The notes under the pieces were generated by a model that searched no databases, had not been told where the DNA came from, and worked only from the letters and a program-made list of their open reading frames with translations. Shown piece by piece: positions 43,206-53,508 of a stretch of 64,000 nt of DNA (its first letter is position 1; every line of letters starts with the position of its first letter). The position numbers and the translations under genes are program-made. The DNA comes from Oscillospiraceae bacterium (GTDB lineage Bacteria > Bacillota > Clostridia > Oscillospirales > Ruminococcaceae): NCBI GenBank assembly GCA_024404915.1, contig JAKSPJ010000001.1:1-64000 (forward strand). Reading direction: 5' to 3'.

Positions 43206-43763
43206 ATGATTTCAGCAGGTGATTTTCGTAACGGCATGACATTTGAAATGGATGGCCAGGTTGTTCAGGTTATCGAGTTCCAGCACGTAAAGCCGGGCAA
43301 GGGCGCAGCTTTCGTTCGTACAAAGTATAAGAACGTCATCACAGGTTCCGTGGTTGAAACTTCCTTCAACCCGACTGCAAAGTTCCCCACCGCTTTTGTT
43401 GAGCGCAAGGATATGCAGTACAGCTACAACGACGGCGATCTGTACTACTTCATGGATATGGAGACATATGAGCAGGTTCCGATCAGCAAGGACGTTATCG
43501 GCGACGCTCTGGACTTTGTTAAGGAAGAGATGGAAGTTAAGGTTCTCTCTTACAAGGGCAATGTATTTGGCATCGAAGCTCCTTTCTTTGTGGAACTGGA
43601 AGTTACTTCCACTGAGCCGGGCGTAAAGGGCAACACCGCAACAAACGCTACCAAGCCTGCAGTCGTTGAGACAGGTGCTGAGATTCGTGTTCCGCTCTTC
43701 ATCAACGAAGGCGAGAAGATTCGTATTGATACCCGTACCCGTGAGTACATGGAGCGTGCATAA
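43206..43763 (+). CDS. efp: Elongation factor P
   Basis: 185 residues, three OB-like domains. The tip loop that meets the peptidyl-tRNA is KPGKGAAF, with the lysine in the usual place. EF-P relieves stalling at polyproline. No epmA/epmB-type modification gene is nearby. CGGAGG precedes the ATG. Leads the unit with the zinc-ribbon protein 66 nt downstream. Confidence 0.97.
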   Translation: MISAGDFRNGMTFEMDGQVVQVIEFQHVKPGKGAAFVRTKYKNVITGSVVETSFNPTAKFPTAFVERKDMQYSYNDGDLYYFMDMETYEQVPISKDVIGDALDFVKEEMEVKVLSYKGNVFGIEAPFFVELEVTSTEPGVKGNTATNATKPAVVETGAEIRVPLFINEGEKIRIDTRTREYMERA

Positions 43764-43829
43764 TTTTTTACGTTCCTGACTGACAATATGAATTGTCAGA
43801 GAAACTACTGAGCAGAAAGGATGATCATC

Positions 43830-44375
43830 ATGAAACTGACCGAGAAAATCGCGTATACAAAGGGTCTTTTGGACGGCATGGAGCTGGACGCTTCCACAAA
43901 AGAAGGAAAAGCAATTCTTCAGCTCGCAGATGTTATGGAAGAGATGGGCGTTTATATCGACGATTTGCAGTCCCAGGTTGATGAGCTGACAGAACTTTGT
44001 GATTTGCTCGACAAGGATCTGGGCGATGTGGAATACGACCTCTACTGCGACGAGGACGACGATGAAGATGATGACGAGGATGAAGATGATGACGAGGACG
44101 ACGATTTCGACCTTGGCAGCGTACTCACATCAGATGATGATTATACCCTTTTTGAGGACGATGAGGACTATGACCAGTTTCTCTATGTCGTCAGCTGTCC
44201 AAGCTGTGATGAAAACGTCAATCTGAGTGAGGCTCAGCTGGAGGAAGGCAGTATTGTCTGCCCGCACTGCGGCGAATTGCTGGAATTCAATTATGACGAC
44301 ATCACACCGGATTGCAGCCCGGCTTCCGAGGAAGTAACCGAGGCAGCATCCGAAGATACAGAGAAAAACCAGTAA
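43830..44375 (+). CDS. CD1247-like acidic zinc-ribbon protein
   Basis: 181 residues. N-terminal CD1247-type helical domain (about 1-60: LTEKIAYTKGLLDGMEL), an extremely acidic stretch (about 70-95, nearly all Asp/Glu) and a C-terminal zinc ribbon with CPSC and CPHC knuckles (about 130-160). The start at 43830 is set by AGAAAGGATG. The family often lies next to efp in Clostridia. The function is unknown. Confidence 0.85.
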   Translation: MKLTEKIAYTKGLLDGMELDASTKEGKAILQLADVMEEMGVYIDDLQSQVDELTELCDLLDKDLGDVEYDLYCDEDDDEDDDEDEDDDEDDDFDLGSVLTSDDDYTLFEDDEDYDQFLYVVSCPSCDENVNLSEAQLEEGSIVCPHCGELLEFNYDDITPDCSPASEEVTEAASEDTEKNQ

Positions 44376-44397
44376 TTTTCCTGTATCTGATTTACAA

Positions 44398-44512
44398 TTT
44401 CGTTTCAGGGCGAGGTGTAATTCCTCACCGGCGGTGACAGTCCGCGAGCCGTGCAAACGGTTGATTCGGTGAAATTCCGATACCGACGGTATAGTCCGGA
44501 TGGAAGAAACAG
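44398..44512 (+). promoter_or_regulatory. FMN riboswitch (RFN element)
   Basis: The consensus blocks are present in order: CAGGGCGAGGTGTAATTCC, CACCGGCGGTGACAGTCCGC, GATTCGGTGAAATTCCGATA, CCGACGGTATAGTCCGGAT, GGAAGAA. FMN binding would favour the terminator at 44564-44596 and shut off ribU. Confidence 0.97.
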
Positions 44513-44563
44513 ATTGAAGCAGTGTACTGATTACATTGTAATCCCATAAAACTGTAACAATCC

Positions 44564-44596
44564 AACGCCTGTGAAACTATATGTTTCACAGGCGTT
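44564..44596 (+). terminator. Expression-platform terminator of the FMN riboswitch
   Basis: AACGCCTGTGAAAC pairs with GTTTCACAGGCGTT, followed by TTTTTT. It lies between the riboswitch and ribU. Confidence 0.9.
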
Positions 44597-44644
44597 TTTT
44601 CTTCTGAAAGCAGCCAAATCTCAAGTGAAGAAAGGATTATTATT

Positions 44645-45334
44645 ATGAAAAGCACAAACACTGTCTCCACCTCTGCCAATGGCAGAAACACCGTTTCCGG
44701 CACAACACAAAAGCTGGTTATTCTCGCACTGCTCAGCGCAATCGGGTTCATCTCCATGATGTTCCTGAAAGTCCCTGTTATCAGCTTTTTGAAGTATGAG
44801 CCAAAAGATATTTTCATCACCTTCGCTGGTTTCCTGTATGGTCCTCTGGCAGCTCTGAGTTGTTCTGTGGTCACTGGTCTACTGGAACTCCCCTTCAGCT
44901 CCACCGGTCTGATTGGCATGGTCATGAATATTCTTTCCAGCGCCTCATTTGCCTGCACAGCATCCATCATCTATAAAAAGCGGCATGACATCTATGGTGC
45001 ATCCATTGGTCTTATATGCAGCGTGGCTGCCATGAGCATCTGCATGCTGCTGTGGAACTACCTGATCTCTCCGCTGTACATGGGCATCACCCGAGAAGAG
45101 ATTGTCCCCATGCTCTCCACATTGTTCCTTCCCTTCAATCTGCTGAAGGCCGGCATCAATGCAGCCATTACGCTGCTGCTGTACCGCCCGTTCCTGCATG
45201 TTCTGCAAATGACAGGCCAGGTTACTGTCCACGATCATCTTGCTGACAAAAAATCCTCTGTCATTCTCGTGGCAGTGATTTCCGCAGTACTGCTGGCAGC
45301 ATGCATCGGGGTGGTCATTTTCCTGAATAAATAA
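44645..45334 (+). CDS. ribU: ECF transporter substrate-binding subunit RibU
   Basis: 229 residues, six hydrophobic segments between about 22 and 225. FLKYEPKDIFITFAGFLYGP and the ST-rich FSSTGLIGM match RibU. It binds riboflavin in the membrane and works with the shared EcfA/A'/T module, which is encoded elsewhere. The FMN riboswitch upstream agrees with this substrate. GAAGAAAGGATT precedes the ATG. Confidence 0.95.
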   Translation: MKSTNTVSTSANGRNTVSGTTQKLVILALLSAIGFISMMFLKVPVISFLKYEPKDIFITFAGFLYGPLAALSCSVVTGLLELPFSSTGLIGMVMNILSSASFACTASIIYKKRHDIYGASIGLICSVAAMSICMLLWNYLISPLYMGITREEIVPMLSTLFLPFNLLKAGINAAITLLLYRPFLHVLQMTGQVTVHDHLADKKSSVILVAVISAVLLAACIGVVIFLNK

Positions 45335-45340
45335 TCTTGA

Positions 45341-45388
45341 AACAGGCAGGATACGGAGCAAGGATTGTTCTGATATCCTGCCTGTTTT
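45341..45388 (+). terminator. Terminator after ribU
   Basis: AACAGGCAGGATA (45341-45353) pairs with TATCCTGCCTGTT (45374-45386), then TTTT. From 45390 to 45582 I see no gene. Confidence 0.8.
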
Positions 45389-45582
45389 TTATGCCATTAT
45401 CTGAGATACCTTCCACGGATTCTTTCCCCTCCGGCATTCCGCTATTCATGTTGAAAGCAATTTCCATTTTGCGCTTTTTCCCATCACATCCCCAGGAATT
45501 CTCATATACTCGTCATTTTTTATGTTATTTCAATCATTACATGAAAAATTCGTAATGATTTGGTGAATGATTGCAGATTGGC

Positions 45583-45611
45583 TTGACAGATAAATAGATT
45601 CATGTTATACT
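45583..45611 (+). promoter_or_regulatory. Promoter of the lipoprotein-gtrA unit
   Basis: TTGACA (45583-45588), 17-nt spacer, TATACT (45606-45611). A leader of about 135 nt follows. Confidence 0.75.
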
Positions 45612-45752
45612 ATTATTTGCGGAAAGCGTCCCATAATACTTTATTCTGATGACTGAAAACGGCATCAGAAACCGGGATAAACAATGGCACAACACGGCAG
45701 ATTACGCATCGTTCATCGTGCCAGTTACAGAAAATGAAAGGAATCATATCAA

Positions 45753-46760
45753 ATGAAAAAGAAGATTTGTTTGGCAGCATGTGCTGTTCTGGTTTCCGGT
45801 GTTTGTCTGGCCGGATGCGGCACCACAAAGAATACACCGGTGAATGAAGACTCTGAACCGGAAACCACAAAGCAGACACTCATTAATGATGAGGACGGAA
45901 AAGATGATGTGCTGGAGATGCCGAATGGCTCGACTGTTGTAGTAACAGATGACGGCTCTGTCATTACAGAGACCAGCGACGGCTGTACCTGGAGCTATCT
46001 CGCAGGAACCTGCACAATGAACTTCCCCACAGATTGGAAGGACCGTGTGGTTGTTCGGGGCACAACTGTTTATGTGAAAAAGTGCTTTGAGGCTGTGGAA
46101 AACACCGGTGCGCTGTTCTCCATTGAGTTCTGTGAAGATAAGGATTTGCAGAGCATGAAGCCGATTGCAGTATTTGGCTGGGTAAGCAATAAGTATGTCA
46201 TTGTAACTGCACCGGATGCCCCTGATTATGATACCAACAGTACAGAGCTGAATACGGAATATGAGAGCATGAAGGCACAGCTGAATGATGTGCTCAAGAC
46301 CGCACATAACAGCGATGCTCCGGATTTCAAAGCTGTCAATCTGATTGACTATGTATCTGCATCTGAGTGCAATTCTGCACTGTCCGGTACATGGAATCAG
46401 CAGAATATTGTACTGGAAACCGGCTTTGTTCCCTATATGACATTCCGTGCATCTGACAGCACCTTCGGCTACAGACTGGAGGACTACAAGCTGGGCGTCG
46501 GAACCTATTTTGTCAACAAGAACGCTGAAAACTATGTCTGGAATACTGACAACTGGGGCGATGCTGCTGTTCTGTTCAGCCACGGCAAAGTATATCGTGT
46601 AACTTACTACGAGACCACTCCCAGAACAATGGATGTTGAGACCATTTATTCTCCCTACGACGAAAGTGACCAGATGGTTTCCCAGAACTTTGATTACGCA
46701 TCTGAGAATCAGGTCATCAAACTCAATGAGAACAACGAAGAAGAAGTAAAACTGAGCTGA
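45753..46760 (+). CDS. Lipoprotein of unknown function
   Basis: 335 residues with lipobox LAGC (C22 lipidated), a short charged linker, then an extracellular domain (about 75-335) that I do not recognise. It contains several aromatic-rich beta segments (WSYLAGTCTMNFPTDWKDR, NYVWNTDNWGDAAVLFSH). No catalytic motif found. AGGAAT region precedes the ATG. Followed 15 nt later by gtrA-like. Confidence 0.8.
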   Translation: MKKKICLAACAVLVSGVCLAGCGTTKNTPVNEDSEPETTKQTLINDEDGKDDVLEMPNGSTVVVTDDGSVITETSDGCTWSYLAGTCTMNFPTDWKDRVVVRGTTVYVKKCFEAVENTGALFSIEFCEDKDLQSMKPIAVFGWVSNKYVIVTAPDAPDYDTNSTELNTEYESMKAQLNDVLKTAHNSDAPDFKAVNLIDYVSASECNSALSGTWNQQNIVLETGFVPYMTFRASDSTFGYRLEDYKLGVGTYFVNKNAENYVWNTDNWGDAAVLFSHGKVYRVTYYETTPRTMDVETIYSPYDESDQMVSQNFDYASENQVIKLNENNEEEVKLS

Positions 46761-46775
46761 TAGGAGGCGGAAGAT

Positions 46776-47279
46776 TTGCTGGAAGCATTGCTTCAGTTTG
46801 TTTTGAAGTTTTTACCAAAGCCACTGAAAAAAATCTGGGATAAGTATGAAAGCGTATGGCGCTACTGCTATTATGGTGCATGGACAACGGTTGTATCCAT
46901 CATCACGAAGCTGGTTGGCAAATGGATTTTCGGGCTGATGGGACTTCCCTTGAGTGTTTACCCGATTCCAAACGCCATCAATACCACCATATCCTGGATT
47001 ATTACCGTGACATTTGCATTCTTTGTCAATAAAAAATATGTATTTCACAGTGAGGCCACAGAAAAACAAACTGTGTTCCGTGAGGTACTGACCTTCTACG
47101 GAGCCAGATTTGTCACATTTTTCCTGGAACTGGGTCTGATGGAATTACCCGTTCTGTTCAAGTGGGGAGATGTGGGCTATATCATTATGACCATTGCATC
47201 ACAGTTTATTATTCTTGCAATCAATTATGTATTCAGTAAACTGGTTGTATTCAAAAAAGGTGCAGAACAAAGTAAATAA
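46776..47279 (+). CDS. GtrA-family membrane protein
   Basis: 167 residues, four transmembrane segments; RYCYYGAWTTVVSI, NAINTTISWIITVTFAFFVNKKYVF and the repeated NYVFSKLVVFKK ending are GtrA signatures. Family members flip lipid-linked sugars or support cell-surface glycan assembly. The start is TTG at 46776, 6 nt after GGAGGCGGAAG. No glycosyltransferase adjoins. Confidence 0.88.
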   Translation: MLEALLQFVLKFLPKPLKKIWDKYESVWRYCYYGAWTTVVSIITKLVGKWIFGLMGLPLSVYPIPNAINTTISWIITVTFAFFVNKKYVFHSEATEKQTVFREVLTFYGARFVTFFLELGLMELPVLFKWGDVGYIIMTIASQFIILAINYVFSKLVVFKKGAEQSK

Positions 47280-47282
47280 AGG

Positions 47283-47331
47283 AATCCCCTTAGCGGCTGC
47301 AGATTCATGCAGCACCGCTAAGGGGATTTTT
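47283..47331 (+). terminator. Terminator between gtrA and the subtilase gene
   Basis: AATCCCCTTAGCGG... arm pairs with CCGCTAAGGGGATT, with an inner GCTGCA/TGCAGC helix, followed by TTTT. Confidence 0.88.
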
Positions 47332-47335
47332 CTAT

Positions 47336-50300
47336 TCAATTATCTGACAAGGCATTGACATAGGAGATTAACAGCATATAGTCCATTATATCCACCATGC
47401 CGTCGCCGTTGAAATCTGCCGCATCAGCAGAGTACAAATCTGAAATCAACAATTCACTTTCTGTCAGGAATGCGCCAAGCAATACATCGTCTGCAACAGA
47501 AACTCGGGAATCATTGTTCATATCGCCTGCAATGGTCTCTGCCGGCAATGTCTCACGCACTTCATGATAGATGAAATGATAACGGTCTGCATAATCCATA
47601 ACGCCGCAGTTTTCATATCCCACCACAACGATATTTTCTTCAAGCTGATTGAACAGTCCCTCCGGGATATGCTGAATCGCAATGCCGTTGATTTCCGGTA
47701 AAATAGTAATCTGCTCTGCCTGGCTGCGGAACGCATATACCTCAGCATACTGCAATTCTTCGGAAATGCGGTATATAACACCGTTTTCTGTGTCCTCAAT
47801 TATTTTCATGTCATCGTGGTTCATGTCTGAAAGCAGTATCTTGAAGCTTTGGTTATAGCCGGAAATATCTGTAGCTGCAAACAGAATGTAGCAGGTTTTT
47901 CCAGCAGACAGCTGTGTTTCAATAGAAGCATCCGTGCGGAAGAAACGGCTTTCAACATAGTTTCCGTATTGATCATACAGCTGCATCGTCAGTCTGCAAT
48001 AGGATTCGATAACACTGATTTTTAAATCTGTATCGATACCTGGTGTATAACGGAACAGGGAGTAGACATTCTCAGGGTCTCCTTTGGCAGTATACGCTTT
48101 GCCCAATCGAAGCGGCACCGCCTCTAAATCTTCGATGCCGGTAACTTGCTCTGCAATAATATCATATTCCACATCGCAAAGCCCGAAATAATCACCCATA
48201 CCGACATAGTTGGCAGTCGCCGTACCGATATTCACCTGATTGGTGGTATAGCGCAATGTGTAGTCCTTGCCCTCCACTAATTGATAATCTCCGTCCATAA
48301 AGACCGTGTTGGGTGCGATTTCCTCCCCTGTCCAGTACTGCGGTTCTGTTTTGATGGTACAATTGCTCAACAGTCTCGTTGTGGTATTCAATGAAAAGCA
48401 AATGGTACCTTCACGTTCTGTGCCGTTAAACTTCACCATAATATAACGGATTTCTCCGGCTGGCACATTGAATTCAATCGCCTTTGCACCACTTCCGAAA
48501 GCCTGTTCCAGCATTTCAGCATCTTCAGAGAAAATACGCAGCACAATATCAGGAACATCCGAAGTGGACAGAATGAAATGGGTATCCTCCGTCGGCGCAA
48601 CCCTGTATACTGCCAGGCGGTCGTTATATGTAACATGGGCAGAGTGGTCTCCCAATGTCAGAATGGGGGCATCCTCCGGCAAATCCACATACAGCTCAAA
48701 TTCCCCTGAAAGGCCGCCGATGGTTCTTTCTGTTGCAGCAACGTTAAAGCGGATTGTGCCGAACATGGCATTTCCATCCGGGTAAGATAGTTTGTAATCC
48801 CGATTCTTTACCAGTTCTTTGCCATCCGGTGCAATGATTTTCAAGGGTGCCTCTGTCTTGTTGCCAGTGTAAACAGCGTTCTCTATCTGCATTTCACATT
48901 CCGTCAGGGTGTAGGGCCGCAGGATGGTAAACTGTGCACTTCCGTCACGGTCTGCATATTGTTTGGACACAATGAGACAATATATGCCATTCTTCAGCTT
49001 GTAGTCATTGATTTCATCTTTCATATTGGAAATAGCGGAACACAGCTTTGTGGCAGGAGAATAGGAGTACAGCTGATATTCCATGGCGGTTCCGGAAACA
49101 CGCTTATTCAGAATGCGGTAGCGCACTGCGGCCGCCGGGGATTCTCCCGTATCCGCTTCAAACCAGATGGTTTCAAAGCGTTGGCCGCTGCATTTCACAT
49201 TCACCGCCTGATCTATTGCTGAAAAAGTTTCCGGAAGCTCCGGCTCATTATAGGCAATGGTGTAGGTTTTGGTCTGGGTACCGGAGTATCGTCCCATGCC
49301 CACAATCTGCACAGATGCCACCCCGGGCAAATCATTCTTGGAATCAATACGCTGATAATCCACGCCCTCTTTCAGCGCAATATCCCCGTCTGTCACCGTC
49401 AATTTCGGTTTGAATGTGGCATTCTCATCATAAATGGCCAGGAAATTTCCCTTCACACTGACCTTCGCAATGTCCTTACGCTCTGAAGCGGAAATGACAA
49501 ATGCATATTCCGCTGTCTTATCAGATTGACACAGCAGATAATACTGCTGACCAGCATGAAGTGTCACAGAACTGTTAAAGAAATAGCCTGTGGCAGATGA
49601 ATAGGAATTTTTAGCCAATTCTGTACCTGTGCCGTCAGGTTTATCCGAAATAATACACTGTGTATGTATAGAAGCGCATACGGAATTGGCAGGATAATAT
49701 CCCAGACGATTGTAGGCAGTTTTTTCTGTGCTGTAGCTTTCCCCCACAGTCGCATAGAAATAATAGACAGCTGTTTTCCGTGGCACAAACATATAGACTG
49801 CCATATCATTCTGTTGATTCAATGACACGGGAATAGGGGTATCCATCGGAATTTCAGGGTAAATCTGAACAGAGCGTTCTGTGTAGCCGCTGTAGGCACC
49901 ACAGCCGAAAATATTGACAATACAGTACTGGTTATGCTGTTCAATCTGTGTAATATAGTCGGTTTCTTCCTTCAGCAATGTTCCATCCGGTGCCGTAATC
50001 GCAAGCGCAGGATGATACTCTGTACCATATTCCGCTTTCTCTTTCGCTTCAATGGAAACAGTACAATCCGTGAGGGAAATCCTTGGCAGAATAGCGGCAG
50101 TCATATGCACCGCATAAATACTGTTCCACAATGCGCTTGTTTCCAGATAATAGGTCTGCTGCCCGGAAAGCTGTGCCGTCATTTCAGAACTGCCCGTCTG
50201 CATCACCTGCAGCTGCCCGATTTTTCTGCCGGCATCGTCTGTCAGAATTCCCTTTATCGGGGCTGCTCCCGATGCAGTAAACCGATATGTGCCGTCAGCA

Positions 50301-53300
50301 TCGGGCTGTATCCTGTGCCGTACAGTCTGGGCAGTGGAAATCCAGCTGACTTCATCTATCTCCAGAGAATCACAGTCATTTTCTGCGGCCACAGTAATAT
50401 CAAATACCAGAGAATCGCTTTTGCCCGCCCGATCTGTCATCAGACAGCGATACTGCCGATGACCCTCTGTGGAAGTATCCCCATAGAATACAGGGGCTGT
50501 TTCATCTTTCAGGAGGATTTCGCCATCCGCTGTAATCTGATACCACTGATACTGCAAATCATTGCCGCAGGCAAGCACACTGCATGCCAGAGAACTGTGC
50601 ATCGCAGCTGTGGTCTCCGTACTGCTTGCGGAAATAATCAGCGGTTCTGTACAAAGGGTGTGTGCAGGTGTTCCCTCCGGAATCACTGTTGTTTCCGGTG
50701 CCACAATATACATTGAATGGGTGTAGGCATCCTCTGCAATACTATGAATGGCATCGGATAAAACCAATACTGCACAGCCATACACACTGTGAGGTGCAAT
50801 GGTTTCTGCCTGTTCCAGAACCACTGCAATAATTTCCGCCTCGGCAAATGCATCCGAAGGCACTGTCTGAATCAAGGGAAAATCAAGTACAGCAGCAGAT
50901 GCACCTGCAAAGCTGTAGGGGTTCAGTGTCTCCAGTGCAGCAAAAACCGTGGTATCATAGGTCCCGCCGATGCAGAACCCATCAAATGCATAGGCATCCA
51001 CAGCAGTAATGCGTTCATAAGGGATTTCGGTCAGCAGGTTGCTTCTGGTACTGCCTGTCGCCAATGCTTTTTCCGCTACAGAGGTAACACCGGGCAACTG
51101 AAGCAAGTATAAATTGGAGCAATTCTCAAATACCTGTTTCGGCAAAGCGGTAATACCTTCGGACAAGGATACCCGCACCAATGCCTTTGCATCTGCGAAA
51201 GCAGCTTCGCCCAGAGCCTGAAGGGAAGTCAGCATCAGATCACCCTGCCACTGAGTACAGCCGCTGAATGCAAATGCGCCTATTTCAGTCACATACTGCC
51301 AGTTTGCCTGCACAGTTTTCAGTTTGCTGCAATCACGGAATACGCCCTCTTCAATGACCGATGCAGCAGAAATATCCACAGTTTCAAGGGAGGAACATCC
51401 GCTGCATAATTCCTCTGGCAGGATTGTAAGTCCGGAAAAATCCAGTTGTTTCAGAGACACACAGTTCCGGAATGCAGCAGCATCTACGGACTGCAATGCA
51501 GAAGAATATGTAATGCTTTTCAGTTTTTCATCTCCATCAAAGGCCTCTTCTCCTATGACAGTCACATTCTTTGCAGTGATTGTTTCCAGCGCAGAACAGT
51601 TTGCAAAGGCCCGATTGCCAATGGCGGTTACGGTATCGGGCAGCTGTACCTCCTGAATAAAGTGGTTTCCTGCAAAGGCATTCTCTGCAATTTCCGTGAT
51701 GGGATTTCCATTGATAACGGCTGGAATCTTACAGACGGACTGCACACTCTGACATTGCAGAATGACGCCGTCTTTTTCTGTCCATGCATTTGCAACATCT
51801 TTGCCGCCAATCATATATACCGCTTCAGAAGGGACACTGGAAATATAGCCCTCCTTTACTGCAACGGCATGAATGACCGTCGTTTCCTCTATCAGCAATG
51901 GCTCCTGATACAGCATTCCATTTTCCGCATCGGGAATGGTGCCGTCTGTGGTATAGATGATATCTGCGCCTGTGGTATCTGTCGACAGTTCCACAGTCTG
52001 CGGCATACCATAATTGCCATTTTTCCTGGAAAATTCCGGTGCTTTGCAGATGCCCTCATTCCACTGAAAATCCTTCATGGAAACAAAGCCCCAGGCAAAT
52101 TCCTTATCAAATCCCGGCTCACCCAGGTCTACCGCATTCAAGCGCAGAAGTGCCTCTGCCCGCTGGGGTGCCATCGATTTGTCATAGCTTCGCAGAAGCG
52201 CACAGCAGGCTGAAACGTGGGGCGTTGCCATACTGGTGCCGTTGTATGTTTCCTGTTCGCAGCCCTCATTTGTGTAGCTGAGAATATCCACACCCGGCGC
52301 ACAGACATCTACCATATCACCAAAATTGGAAAACTCCGCCCGTTCCATAGTAGCTTTCACTGCACCCACTGTAATACAGCTGGCAATGCTGCCCGGATAA
52401 TAGTATCCGGCATCATCTCCGCTGTTGCCGGAGGCGGCACAGCAAATGACGTTGTGCTCATCCGCAATGGTCATCGCTTCCACTTCCAGCGGACTGACAC
52501 CCAATCCGCCAAAACTCATGTTCAGGATATCTGCACCCTGTTCCAGCGCATACATGATGCCAAGATAAATCTGTTCATCCGATGCAGTGCCGCTGCTGTC
52601 AAACACCTTCACAGGAAGAATTTTGACATTGCCGGGTGTCAGTTCACAGATTGTACCCGTCACATGGGTACCGTGATACAAATCATCTGTCACGGTATCA
52701 TTACCGGAGTTGGAAATATTGATGCCGTTGTCAAGGATTCTGCCGTCAAACAGTGCAGGTGCGGTATTGATGCCTGTATCAATGACTGCCACAACCACAT
52801 CGGGCAAATCTGCGGAGAGATATTCCTTGGTGAATTCCTCTGTGCCGATGAGATCTGCACCCCATGTCATATAGGTCTGTTCCGTGGTTTCTTCCATTTC
52901 CGCAGCATCCAGCTGAATATGATGCGAGGGCTGCACGAATTCGATCCGGCTGTCATTGCAGTAATTCTGATAGGCGGTATACGCCTGGGCGGAGGAAGCA
53001 TATTGCAGAATATGCAGGTCCTTATAGCCTTCTGTTACGGATTCCGCCTGATACAGCGGAATCTGACCCTTCGCTTTTACAATCAGGCGTGCAGTCTGGA
53101 AATCATCTGTCAGTGTAATCACACCATTGTTTACAGATGCACAGTAAGGAACCGCATCCAACACTTCTGTAAAAGGAACAATGCCATTATCTGTCTGTAC
53201 AGACAGCGAATCATTCTCCACACACAGGTCACCCATGCTTTTCTGCGGTTCACCCTGATCCTCTGTAAATGTTTTTGCATATGGATCATACACAATTTCA

Positions 53301-53470
53301 TTGAAGAACTCTTTTTCTGCATCTGCCTGCACCAACGCCTGAACCTCCTGGGCAAATGCGGAAAAATCCAGCTCTTTCGTTTTTGTAACTGCATGAATTG
53401 GCATGCCGCTGATACTCTGCAATGCACACATCATACCGACTGCTGCACAAAATATCCGTTTTATTCTCAT
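47336..53470 (-). CDS. Giant secreted subtilase with BspA-type repeats and a dockerin
   Basis: 2044 residues. Order: signal peptide (1 to about 27); propeptide (about 30-190); S8 peptidase with D231 (VIDTG), H266 (HGTHVTG), N349 and S413 (GTSMATP); chitobiase-C-like module (about 490-560, TTDGTIPDAENG); BspA-type leucine-rich repeats (about 575-900); Ig-like region; three or four alternating PPC-like and beta-sandwich modules (about 1050-1900), each sandwich marked by an EGVDY/GKDYTLRY-type ending; dockerin (about 1980-2044) with calcium loops DMNNDSRVSVAD and DFNGDGMVDIMD. It probably cuts plant or host protein on a cohesin-bearing surface. ATG 53470 is chosen for the AAAAGGGAATACT before it. 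Confidence 0.92.
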   Translation of the reverse strand: MRIKRIFCAAVGMMCALQSISGMPIHAVTKTKELDFSAFAQEVQALVQADAEKEFFNEIVYDPYAKTFTEDQGEPQKSMGDLCVENDSLSVQTDNGIVPFTEVLDAVPYCASVNNGVITLTDDFQTARLIVKAKGQIPLYQAESVTEGYKDLHILQYASSAQAYTAYQNYCNDSRIEFVQPSHHIQLDAAEMEETTEQTYMTWGADLIGTEEFTKEYLSADLPDVVVAVIDTGINTAPALFDGRILDNGINISNSGNDTVTDDLYHGTHVTGTICELTPGNVKILPVKVFDSSGTASDEQIYLGIMYALEQGADILNMSFGGLGVSPLEVEAMTIADEHNVICCAASGNSGDDAGYYYPGSIASCITVGAVKATMERAEFSNFGDMVDVCAPGVDILSYTNEGCEQETYNGTSMATPHVSACCALLRSYDKSMAPQRAEALLRLNAVDLGEPGFDKEFAWGFVSMKDFQWNEGICKAPEFSRKNGNYGMPQTVELSTDTTGADIIYTTDGTIPDAENGMLYQEPLLIEETTVIHAVAVKEGYISSVPSEAVYMIGGKDVANAWTEKDGVILQCQSVQSVCKIPAVINGNPITEIAENAFAGNHFIQEVQLPDTVTAIGNRAFANCSALETITAKNVTVIGEEAFDGDEKLKSITYSSALQSVDAAAFRNCVSLKQLDFSGLTILPEELCSGCSSLETVDISAASVIEEGVFRDCSKLKTVQANWQYVTEIGAFAFSGCTQWQGDLMLTSLQALGEAAFADAKALVRVSLSEGITALPKQVFENCSNLYLLQLPGVTSVAEKALATGSTRSNLLTEIPYERITAVDAYAFDGFCIGGTYDTTVFAALETLNPYSFAGASAAVLDFPLIQTVPSDAFAEAEIIAVVLEQAETIAPHSVYGCAVLVLSDAIHSIAEDAYTHSMYIVAPETTVIPEGTPAHTLCTEPLIISASSTETTAAMHSSLACSVLACGNDLQYQWYQITADGEILLKDETAPVFYGDTSTEGHRQYRCLMTDRAGKSDSLVFDITVAAENDCDSLEIDEVSWISTAQTVRHRIQPDADGTYRFTASGAAPIKGILTDDAGRKIGQLQVMQTGSSEMTAQLSGQQTYYLETSALWNSIYAVHMTAAILPRISLTDCTVSIEAKEKAEYGTEYHPALAITAPDGTLLKEETDYITQIEQHNQYCIVNIFGCGAYSGYTERSVQIYPEIPMDTPIPVSLNQQNDMAVYMFVPRKTAVYYFYATVGESYSTEKTAYNRLGYYPANSVCASIHTQCIISDKPDGTGTELAKNSYSSATGYFFNSSVTLHAGQQYYLLCQSDKTAEYAFVISASERKDIAKVSVKGNFLAIYDENATFKPKLTVTDGDIALKEGVDYQRIDSKNDLPGVASVQIVGMGRYSGTQTKTYTIAYNEPELPETFSAIDQAVNVKCSGQRFETIWFEADTGESPAAAVRYRILNKRVSGTAMEYQLYSYSPATKLCSAISNMKDEINDYKLKNGIYCLIVSKQYADRDGSAQFTILRPYTLTECEMQIENAVYTGNKTEAPLKIIAPDGKELVKNRDYKLSYPDGNAMFGTIRFNVAATERTIGGLSGEFELYVDLPEDAPILTLGDHSAHVTYNDRLAVYRVAPTEDTHFILSTSDVPDIVLRIFSEDAEMLEQAFGSGAKAIEFNVPAGEIRYIMVKFNGTEREGTICFSLNTTTRLLSNCTIKTEPQYWTGEEIAPNTVFMDGDYQLVEGKDYTLRYTTNQVNIGTATANYVGMGDYFGLCDVEYDIIAEQVTGIEDLEAVPLRLGKAYTAKGDPENVYSLFRYTPGIDTDLKISVIESYCRLTMQLYDQYGNYVESRFFRTDASIETQLSAGKTCYILFAATDISGYNQSFKILLSDMNHDDMKIIEDTENGVIYRISEELQYAEVYAFRSQAEQITILPEINGIAIQHIPEGLFNQLEENIVVVGYENCGVMDYADRYHFIYHEVRETLPAETIAGDMNNDSRVSVADDVLLGAFLTESELLISDLYSADAADFNGDGMVDIMDYMLLISYVNALSDN

Positions 53471-53508
53471 AGTATTCCCTTTTTTCATTTATATATCTTT
53501 TTTTGAAG

